NCBI RefSeq assembly: GCF_000383595.1
Contig: NZ_KB911581.1
Location: 3,416,265-3,480,264, forward strand
Direction of reading: 5' to 3'
Length of the DNA stretch: 64,000 bases
Source: Streptomyces bottropensis ATCC 25435
GTDB taxonomy: Bacteria; Actinomycetota; Actinomycetes; Streptomycetales; Streptomycetaceae
In this document: positions 1-5,757 of the stretch, one piece after another
How the letters are laid out: each line of letters opens with the position of its first letter
How positions within the stretch are numbered: the stretch's first letter is position 1
The notes under the pieces: generated by a model
What the model saw: the letters and a program-made list of their open reading frames with translations, nothing else
Database searches by the model: none
Told to the model about the DNA's origin: nothing
Program-made: the position numbers and the translations under genes

Positions 1-23
1 ATGGCTGGTACAGCCCGCGAATG

Positions 24-60
24 TTTCGGGACTGTTGCCGAAAGTATTGACAGTTGACAG
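24..60 (+). promoter_or_regulatory. Candidate xylanase operator and -35 region
   Basis: An inverted repeat with arms TTTCGG (24-29) and CCGAAA (38-43), 8-nt spacer, resembles the CGAA/TTCG-type operators found before Streptomyces xylan genes. It is followed by a tandem duplication of TTGACAG (47-53 and 54-60), each copy containing a consensus -35 hexamer. I could not fix a -10 element. The site lies 63-99 nt before the xylanase start. Regulator identity (LacI/ROK-type xylan repressor) is inference. Confidence 0.45.
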
Positions 61-122
61 GAGCAGGCCAACACTCCCGGGATGACAGGGCGAACCCCCG
101 ACAGCCCGAGGAGGACGCGCGC

Positions 123-815
123 ATGAACGACGCATCCGCACCCACCCCGCCCCCGAGCCGCAGGCTCTTCATCGGCGGGCTCTGCACCACCGCGCTGGCC
201 GCCGCGACAGCGGTGGCCCTGCCCGGCACCGCCCACGCGGACACGGTCATCACCAGCAACCGGACCGGCACCGACAACGGGTTCTACTACTCGTTCTGGA
301 CCGACGCCCCGGGCACGGTCTCCATGACCCTGGCCTCCGGCGGCAACTACCGCACCTCCTGGAACAACACCGGGAACTTCGTCGCAGGCAAGGGCTGGAG
401 CAACGGCTCCCGCAGGACCGTGAGCTACTCGGGCTCGTTCAATCCGTCCGGCAACGCCTACCTGACCCTCTACGGCTGGACGGCCAGTCCGCTCGTCGAG
501 TACTACATCGTCGACAACTGGGGCAACTACCGGCCCACGGGGACCTACCGGGGCACGGTCAACAGCGACGGCGGCACGTACGACATCTACCGCACGACGC
601 GCTACAACGCCCCGTCCGTCGAGGGCAACCGCACCTTCGACCAGTACTGGAGCGTCCGTCAGTCGAGGCGGACGGGCGGGAACATCACCACCGGCAACCA
701 CTTCGACGCCTGGGCCCGGGCGGGAATGCCCCTCGGCAGCTTCCGGTACTACATGATCATGGCCACCGAGGGATACCGGAGCAGCGGCAACTCCTCCATC
801 ACGGTGGCCCCGTGA
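123..815 (+). CDS. Secreted GH11 endo-1,4-beta-xylanase
   Basis: Hydrolyses internal beta-1,4 bonds of xylan outside the cell. The 230-residue product starts with a Tat-type signal (SRRLFIGG at 12-19, hydrophobic stretch, TAHA cleavage near 39), followed by one GH11 jelly-roll domain. The two catalytic glutamates are visible as E126 in VEYYIV (nucleophile) and E216 in ATEGYRS (acid/base). The domain ends at the C-terminus, so there is no linker or carbohydrate-binding module, unlike S. lividans XlnB and more like XlnC. The ATG at 123 is chosen because a GAGGAGG ribosome site precedes it and it gives a clean signal peptide. The stop overlaps the start of the following deacetylase, so the two are translationally coupled, as in the xlnB-axeA operon. 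Confidence 0.93.
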   Translation: MNDASAPTPPPSRRLFIGGLCTTALAAATAVALPGTAHADTVITSNRTGTDNGFYYSFWTDAPGTVSMTLASGGNYRTSWNNTGNFVAGKGWSNGSRRTVSYSGSFNPSGNAYLTLYGWTASPLVEYYIVDNWGNYRPTGTYRGTVNSDGGTYDIYRTTRYNAPSVEGNRTFDQYWSVRQSRRTGGNITTGNHFDAWARAGMPLGSFRYYMIMATEGYRSSGNSSITVAP

Positions 816-1516
816 CCACCGGACCACGCCGCGTGCTCCGTCACCTCGGCAGGCGCACGCTGGTCGTCGCGACGGCCCTCGCGAGCACCGTCACCCTCGC
901 GCTCACGGCCGCCGAGGCGGCCCCGGCGCGAGCCGCCGCCTGCACCGGGTACGTCGGCCTCACCTTCGACGACGGCCCGTCGGGCAACACCCCGGCCCTG
1001 CTCAACGCGCTCCGCCAGAACGGGCTGCGGGCCACGATGTTCAATCAGGGCCAGTACGCCGCCGCCAACCCCGCCCAGGTCCGGGCCCAGGTCGCCGCCG
1101 GTATGTGGGTGGGCAACCACAGCTACACCCATCCGCACCTGACCCAGTTGGGTCAGGCGCAGATCGACTCGGAGATCTCCCGGACCCAGCAGGCCGTCGC
1201 GGCGGCGGGCGGTGGCACCCCCAGGCTGTTCCGGCCGCCGTACGGCGAGACCAACCAGACGGTGCGGTCGGTCGCCGCCCGGTACGGGCTGACCGAGATC
1301 ATCTGGAACGTCGACTCGCAGGACTGGAACGGGGCCGGCACGGACGCGATCGTGCAGGCCGCCGCCCGGCTCACCAACGGTCAGGTCATCCTCATGCACG
1401 ACTGGTCCGCGAACACCCTCGCGGCCGTCCCGCGCATCGCGCGGGGGCTGGCCGGCCGGGGCCTGTGCGCCGGGATGATCTCACCGCAGACGGGTCGCGC
1501 CGTGGCGCCCGCTTAG
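812..1516 (+). CDS. axeA: Secreted CE4 polysaccharide deacetylase (acetylxylan esterase-like)
   Basis: Probably removes acetyl groups from xylan so the upstream xylanase can cut it. The GTG start overlaps the xylanase stop (GTGA). Product is 234 aa with an arginine-rich N-terminus, a hydrophobic stretch and a cleavage region ending near residue 43. The NodB/CE4 motifs are complete: TFDDGP (51-56) with the catalytic base and metal Asp, HSYTHPH (103-109) with metal histidines, RPPYG (141-145), DSQDW (168-172) and LMHDW (194-198). As in the xylanase, the C-terminal linker and cellulose-binding domain known from S. lividans AxeA are absent. A chitooligosaccharide or peptidoglycan deacetylase is possible from the fold alone; the operon favours xylan. 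Confidence 0.88.
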   Translation: MTTGPRRVLRHLGRRTLVVATALASTVTLALTAAEAAPARAAACTGYVGLTFDDGPSGNTPALLNALRQNGLRATMFNQGQYAAANPAQVRAQVAAGMWVGNHSYTHPHLTQLGQAQIDSEISRTQQAVAAAGGGTPRLFRPPYGETNQTVRSVAARYGLTEIIWNVDSQDWNGAGTDAIVQAAARLTNGQVILMHDWSANTLAAVPRIARGLAGRGLCAGMISPQTGRAVAPA

Positions 1517-1629
1517 GCGCGCGGCCGTGCCGCCGCCGGAACCCGGCGGTGGCACGGCGGTGGCGCGACGGCCGCGACCGCCGTGCCACCGCACCAAACC
1601 AAGCCGTCGCACCGGCCGACGCCAGATCG

Positions 1630-1714
1630 GCTCAGAAGCAGCACCAGCTCAGAAGCAGCACCGGCTCAGAAGCAGCACCGGCTCAGAAGCAGCACCGGCT
1701 CAGAAGTAGTACCG
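1630..1714. repeat. Five tandem 17-bp repeats overlapping the maoC stop codon
   Basis: Unit GCTCAGAAGCAGCACCG occurs five times head to tail (starts 1630, 1647, 1664, 1681, 1698). The last copy, GCTCAGAAGTAGTACCG, contains the final codons (Tyr-Tyr-Phe) and TGA of the minus-strand MaoC-fold gene. The other four lie downstream of that gene, each with a TCAGAAG core. The three middle copies are identical and the outermost differs at one base. This looks like tandem amplification of a gene end. There is no CRISPR-like spacer structure. Confidence 0.9.
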
Positions 1715-2161
1715 GGACACCGACTCCGCGACACAGACCGGCTTGTCCCCGCCCTCGCGTTCCACGACGACCGCGGCCGTGACCTGCACGCCGCCGCCGG
1801 CCTCCGTGACCTCCTGGAGGGTCGCCGTGGCGCGCAGCCGCGAACCGACCGGAACCGGTGCCGGGAAACGGACCTTGTTCGTGCCGTAGTTGACGCCCAT
1901 CTTCACGTTCTCGACCTTGAGGATCTGCGGCACCAGCAACGGGAGCAGCGACAGGGTGAGATAGCCGTGGGCGATGGTCGTGCCGAAGGGACCGGCCGCC
2001 GCCTTCTCCGGGTCCACGTGGATCCACTGGTGGTCACCGGTGGCCTCGGCGAAGAGATCGATCCGCTTCTGGTCGACCTCCAGCCAGTCGCTGTGCCCCA
2101 GCTGCTCGCCCACCGCCGCCTTCAGTTCCTCGGCGGACGTGAAGATCCTCGGCTCTGCCAT
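1700..2161 (-). CDS. MaoC-like (R)-hydratase / hot-dog dehydratase
   Basis: A 153-aa single hot-dog-fold protein. The hydratase-2 signature is visible: DLFAEATGDHQWIHVD near residues 35-50 gives the catalytic Asp/His pair, followed by FGTTIAHGYLTLSLLP. Family members hydrate trans-2-enoyl-CoA to (R)-3-hydroxyacyl-CoA. The ATG at 2161 follows a GGGAGG site and gives the usual family N-terminus (MAEPRIFTSAEELKAAVGEQ). The last four residues, RYYF, lie in the terminal copy of a 17-bp repeat array. A perfect 16-bp inverted repeat just upstream (2188-2203) suggests control by a TetR-type regulator. It is divergent from soxR. Exact substrate is not evident. Confidence 0.85.
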   Translation of the reverse strand: MAEPRIFTSAEELKAAVGEQLGHSDWLEVDQKRIDLFAEATGDHQWIHVDPEKAAAGPFGTTIAHGYLTLSLLPLLVPQILKVENVKMGVNYGTNKVRFPAPVPVGSRLRATATLQEVTEAGGGVQVTAAVVVEREGGDKPVCVAESVSRYYF

Positions 2162-2187
2162 GTCCCGGCCTCCCTGGTCCCATATCT

Positions 2188-2203
2188 CTAAGCGACTGCT
2201 TAG
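2188..2203. promoter_or_regulatory. Palindromic operator in maoC/soxR intergenic region
   Basis: Perfect inverted repeat CTAAGC-GACT-GCTTAG, 27 nt upstream of the MaoC start. Its shape fits TetR-family operators common before actinobacterial acyl-CoA genes. The next gene on the other side is soxR, 66 nt away, so the site could serve either direction. Binding protein unknown. Confidence 0.55.
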
Positions 2204-2269
2204 CATGGTCGGCGGCGGGACCCCTGTCAACGGACGGTGCCCCTTTCGGGTGTGGGTAGGCTCGGAGGG

Positions 2270-2776
2270 GTGCCCCAGATCCCTGAGAAGATCCACGAGT
2301 TGACCGTCGGCCAGCTGTCGGCCCGTAGCGGTGCCGCCGTCTCGGCGCTGCACTTCTACGAGTCCAAGGGGCTGATCAGCAGCCGCCGCACGACGGGCAA
2401 CCAACGCCGCTACAGCCGGGACACCCTGCGCCGGGTCGCCTTCGTCCGCGCCGCGCAGCGTGTCGGCATCCCGCTCGCCACGATCCGCGAGGCGCTCGCC
2501 GAGCTGCCCGAGGAGCGGACACCGACCCGTGAGGACTGGGCCCACCTCTCCGAGGTCTGGCGATCCGAACTGGACGAACGGATCAAGCAGCTCAACCGGC
2601 TGCGCGACCACCTCAGCGACTGCATCGGCTGCGGCTGTCTGTCCCTGGCCACCTGCGTGCTGTCCAACCCCGACGACGCCTTCGGCCAGAGCCGCAGCGG
2701 CTCCCGTCTTCTCGTCGAGCGCCGGAGGGCGGAACGGCAGGACAAGGGGGAGGAGGAGCCCGGGAGTTGCCGCTGA
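2270..2776 (+). CDS. soxR: Redox-sensing MerR-family regulator SoxR
   Basis: A 168-aa [2Fe-2S] transcription factor. Residues 9-45 form the MerR winged helix (LTVGQLSARSG, LHFYESKGLI, NQRRY), a coiled coil covers about 85-115, and the cluster motif is CIGCGCLSLATC with C118, C121, C123 and C129. In Streptomyces, SoxR responds to redox-active molecules such as endogenous pigment antibiotics rather than mainly to superoxide, and controls a small set of detoxification genes; no such target is adjacent here. I place the start at GTG 2270, which yields MPQIPEKIHELTV as I recall from S. coelicolor SoxR. GGAGGG is immediately next to this codon, so the site is cramped; GTG 2237 or 2252 are alternatives. 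The stop codon sits in the loop of a 16-bp hairpin. Confidence 0.93.
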   Translation: MPQIPEKIHELTVGQLSARSGAAVSALHFYESKGLISSRRTTGNQRRYSRDTLRRVAFVRAAQRVGIPLATIREALAELPEERTPTREDWAHLSEVWRSELDERIKQLNRLRDHLSDCIGCGCLSLATCVLSNPDDAFGQSRSGSRLLVERRRAERQDKGEEEPGSCR

Positions 2777-2792
2777 GCGGCAACTCCCGGGC
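2758..2792. terminator. Hairpin with the soxR stop codon in its loop
   Basis: Perfect 16-bp arms (2758-2773 and 2777-2792) with a 3-nt loop that is exactly the soxR TGA (2774-2776). The last five codons of soxR form the left arm. It lies between two convergent genes, so it can act as a bidirectional terminator. There is no U-tract, as is usual in Streptomyces. Confidence 0.75.
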
Positions 2793-2808
2793 CCCCGCCC
2801 CCTCGGGC

Positions 2809-3885
2809 TCACTCGTACTCGGTGCCGCCCTTGCGGGTCAGGTACGCCGGGCTGACCGCCTTGGCGATGGCCCGCCCGCCGGTCACCGGGCTGTACCGCT
2901 CGGTGGCCGGCCGGATCACGACGCCCTCACGCAGATGCAGATCACGTCCGGAGACTGTCTCCCGGCCGGTGGCCACCTCCAGCACCCGGTCGATGGCGTA
3001 CGGCCCCTCGTAGAGCCTCGGCACGAGCGGCAGTTCACCGTCGAGCAGCTCGGACAGCTCGGCCGGGTCCAGCCAGCGGATCCGGCCGTCGATGTCGGCG
3101 CAGACGTCGAACACGGCGTACCCGAGGGTGACGCGCCGGCCGTCGGCACCGTACGTCAGATCCTGCACCCCGGCGCCGTAGACCTCGCCGAAGATCCCGA
3201 CGCGGCGGGCTCCCAGCCGCTCGGCGAGCCGGGACGCGGCCTCGGCCACCTCGTGGCCGTGGACGGCACGCCAGTACAGGTTGCGCGGGTCCTCCTTCAG
3301 GGCGAGGGCCTTCGCGCCGAAGCCCTTCGAGGACACCTGGACGCGGCCGTCCTCGGCGAAGTACGTCACCAGGCAGGCCGTGCCGTGCAGTTTCTCCGTC
3401 AGGACGACCTGTTCGCCGGGTGTGAAGACATCCGGAAAGCGCTGGATGTTCTCGATGTCGACCCAGGGCAGCAGATCCGGCGCCGACTCGACCTCGCCGC
3501 TCATCGTCGGCGGGATCGGCGGCACCCATTTGACGATGCCGAGCCGCTCCGCGAAGTCCGTGCCGTCCGTGGCGGCGGCGGCCAGGTCCAGGTCCGCGAG
3601 CGCCCGGGGCAGGCAGACGATGCCCTGGGACAGCTCGCCGCGCAGCCGCACGGCCTTCACCCGGTCCGCCCCGCTCCCCGCGAGCCGCCCGGTCAGCCCC
3701 AGTTCCTCGATCAGCTCGGCCGGGAGCACGGACTGCTCGGGGATGTAGACGGCGGTGTCACCGGTGCGGTACGCGCCCTTCGCCACGACAGCTCGATACA
3801 GGCCGACCTGGGCCAGTTCGAGCGCGTCGGCGTTCGGGTGGGCGTGGATCGTCAGCACTTCGGCGGTGACGCGCAGCGTCGACAT
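2809..3885 (-). CDS. RNA ligase, Rnl5 (DraRnl-like) family
   Basis: ATP-dependent RNA end-joining enzyme of 358 aa. An N-terminal OB-type domain (residues 1 to about 115) precedes the nucleotidyltransferase domain. Motif I is EKLHGT with the AMP-accepting lysine at K165, motif III is FGEVYG (232-237), motif IV is EGVVIRP (320-326) and motif V is AKAVSPAYL (341-349). The N-terminal position of the OB domain and overall size match the Deinococcus radiodurans Rnl type, which seals nicks in duplexes with RNA 3'-OH ends. No RtcB, Pnkp or Hen1 partner is adjacent, so the biological substrate is not indicated. It converges on soxR and is followed by a shared hairpin. ATG 3885 has a GAGGGAG ribosome site. 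Confidence 0.88.
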   Translation of the reverse strand: MSTLRVTAEVLTIHAHPNADALELAQVGLYRAVVAKGAYRTGDTAVYIPEQSVLPAELIEELGLTGRLAGSGADRVKAVRLRGELSQGIVCLPRALADLDLAAAATDGTDFAERLGIVKWVPPIPPTMSGEVESAPDLLPWVDIENIQRFPDVFTPGEQVVLTEKLHGTACLVTYFAEDGRVQVSSKGFGAKALALKEDPRNLYWRAVHGHEVAEAASRLAERLGARRVGIFGEVYGAGVQDLTYGADGRRVTLGYAVFDVCADIDGRIRWLDPAELSELLDGELPLVPRLYEGPYAIDRVLEVATGRETVSGRDLHLREGVVIRPATERYSPVTGGRAIAKAVSPAYLTRKGGTEYE

Positions 3886-4175
3886 AGGGGTTCTCCCTCG
3901 GTTCCTGGGTTGCTCAGGGCTGTGTCATCACCCCCACTGTCGTCATGGGAAAGGGGTGGAGCGAGGGGATTTGCCGCTGGTAGGGTCCCGGCCTCCGACC
4001 GCCGGGCACGGGCGAGAGCGCGTCCGCGCGAGGCGCCGACGGGGCGGCACGCGAACCTGTGAATCCGCGCTCCCCGGCGCGTTCTCCCCCTGCGCCGCAA
4101 CCGCTTCCCCCGAAACTCTGTCATGGACACGGAGCGGGTGGAACGGCACCCTCCGGCAAGGGCAAAGGGGCGCCG

Positions 4176-4697
4176 ATGAGCGTCGTCATATGTTCGCTGA
4201 AGTGGGACAAGGCGCACTCGGGCGTCCAGCGGATCACCTACGATCCCGATGGTTACCACCTGGTGCGCTTCCCGTACGACAAGACCCAGGAGTCCTACGA
4301 CCCCTGGAAGATGCACGATCCGGCGAACGGCGGCGCCACCGCGTCGAGGTTCCCCGATCCGCGCTCCGGCCTGATCTGGCCCAGCCACGACGGCTGGGGC
4401 GTGCTCTCGGCGATGGTGTTCTGGGAGGCGGACCCGAGGACACTGGAGTACCGGGCCCGCTTCGTGCGCGATCCGCTGAGCCTGACGACGAAGAAGTACG
4501 ACTCGACGGGCACGACGGACAGCATGTCCACCCGAGGCGGGCAGTACCGCACCTTCCTGTGGCAGATGTTCGTGCACAAGGGCATGCCGCTCGGGCTGAA
4601 GATATCCGCGCGTGGGTCGGGGGACACCAGGCGGGCCACGGCGCTCACCCTCGCCGAGTTCAAGCTCGCCATCCACACGGACGTCAAGGAGCCGTAG
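4176..4697 (+). CDS. Conserved-looking hypothetical protein
   Basis: I do not recognise this family. The 173-aa product begins MSVVICSLKWDKAHSGVQRI. It is rich in Tyr, Trp, Lys and Asp, has no signal peptide, membrane segment or cysteine cluster, and ends TALTLAEFKLAIHTDVKEP. The ATG at 4176 is preceded by AAAGGGG; an in-frame extension to 4059 would be proline-rich and lacks a ribosome site. The normal Streptomyces codon pattern supports a real gene. Repeated short Trp/Phe/Tyr beta-like segments (LIWPSHDGWGVLSAMVFWE, RTFLWQMFVH) suggest a compact beta-rich fold. It is followed by a hairpin shared with the convergent neighbour. Confidence 0.7.
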   Translation: MSVVICSLKWDKAHSGVQRITYDPDGYHLVRFPYDKTQESYDPWKMHDPANGGATASRFPDPRSGLIWPSHDGWGVLSAMVFWEADPRTLEYRARFVRDPLSLTTKKYDSTGTTDSMSTRGGQYRTFLWQMFVHKGMPLGLKISARGSGDTRRATALTLAEFKLAIHTDVKEP

Positions 4698-4782
4698 GCG
4701 TGACGCCGTACGGGCGGTTCGTGCCGTACCCGCCACACGGCCCACTCGCCACAGCCATCCACCATGGCCGTACCGCACATAC

Positions 4783-4814
4783 ACGGGGGTGCGGCATCCC
4801 CGGCGCACCCCCGT
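4783..4814. terminator. Bidirectional terminator hairpin
   Basis: Perfect 11-bp stem: ACGGGGGTGCG (4783-4793) and CGCACCCCCGT (4804-4814) with a 10-nt loop. It lies between the ends of two convergent genes. Confidence 0.7.
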
Positions 4815-4818
4815 CGTG

Positions 4819-5421
4819 CTACGCCGAGATCAGCAGCCGTCCGCGCCTGGACTCCGCCAGCACCTCGGGTGTGAGCACCGGTCGTGGCACCACGATTCCG
4901 CACTCCGTGCAGACCGGGCCCGAGGACGGCTCGTGGGCCAGGTCGTACCTCCACACGAGCCCGTCGCCCTCGCACACCGGGCAGGTCGAGCCGGGCTCGC
5001 GCTCCAGCGCGGCGATGAGCCGGCGCAGCACCTCCGCCATCGGTTCACGGGGATGGACGTTCGGGTCGTCGCACCACGCGACTCCGAACCCTCCCCAGGT
5101 CAGCCTGTGCCAGTCGTCGACACTGCCCGGCCGGCGCAGACCGTCGTGCTTCTCCTTCTTGCGGCGCCGCGCGAACTGCACCTCGTAGTCGAGCCACACG
5201 GAGCGGGCCTCCTCCAACTCCTCCAGTGCGGCCACGAGCCGCGCCGGGTCGGGGTTGCGGTCCTCGGGTCCGAACCCGGCCCGTGAGCACAGGTGGTCCC
5301 AGGTCGCCCGATGCCCGTAGGGGGCGAAGCGCTCAAGGCACTTGCGCAGCGAATAACGCCGCAGTGCCAGATCGCACCTGGGATCTCGCACCTGTCTTGC
5401 CAGACTCCGGAAACCAGCCAT
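4819..5421 (-). CDS. Hypothetical protein with C-terminal zinc ribbon
   Basis: A 200-aa cytoplasmic protein of unknown function. The N-terminal two thirds are charged and helical (CLERFAPYGHRATWDHLCSRAGFGP, ELEEARSVWLDYEVQFARRRKKEKHDG). The C-terminal part carries a CPVC...CTEC pair (near 145-172) typical of a structural zinc ribbon. ATG 5421 begins MAGFRSLARQVRDPRCDLALRRYSLRKCLERF. Start choice is moderate because no strong ribosome site is visible. No operon partner: the gene upstream points away and the downstream gene is convergent. The family is probably confined to streptomycetes; I cannot assign a role. Confidence 0.7.
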   Translation of the reverse strand: MAGFRSLARQVRDPRCDLALRRYSLRKCLERFAPYGHRATWDHLCSRAGFGPEDRNPDPARLVAALEELEEARSVWLDYEVQFARRRKKEKHDGLRRPGSVDDWHRLTWGGFGVAWCDDPNVHPREPMAEVLRRLIAALEREPGSTCPVCEGDGLVWRYDLAHEPSSGPVCTECGIVVPRPVLTPEVLAESRRGRLLISA

Positions 5422-5757
5422 CGCCCTGCACCTCCGTCACACCTGCACCTGTACTTCGGTCACTTCGGCGTCGTCGTCGGGACGTCGCCGAATAGACGTA
5501 TCGACACGCGATTCGGCTCCATCCGATTTCCGATGACCTCCATAAGTCGTCTACTGAGCCGTTCACGAACCGTTCCTACCTACGCCTGACTGTCTCTGAC
5601 TTCTTCTCGTCTGCTTACGACTACTTGTGAGTACCTGTTCACGCTGTCCGTCATCTGTCCGCTGCGCGGTGATCCAAAAAACGTGACGCATGTTCATCTT
5701 CAAAGCCGGGGATACCGGCGGTAACATCCGGCCCACCCCCCGTCGGTAGGAGCTGCC
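5422..5757. other. Intergenic region, relatively AT-rich
   Basis: About 336 bp with lower GC than the flanks, especially 5510-5700. No convincing coding, inverted repeat or RNA signal was seen. It must hold the promoters of the zinc-ribbon gene (leftwards) and the acylase gene (rightwards), but no consensus -35/-10 pair stands out. Confidence 0.5.

Noticed and set aside
1630..1714. Repeat array considered as a CRISPR
   Set aside because: Units are directly abutting with no spacers and no cas genes nearby.
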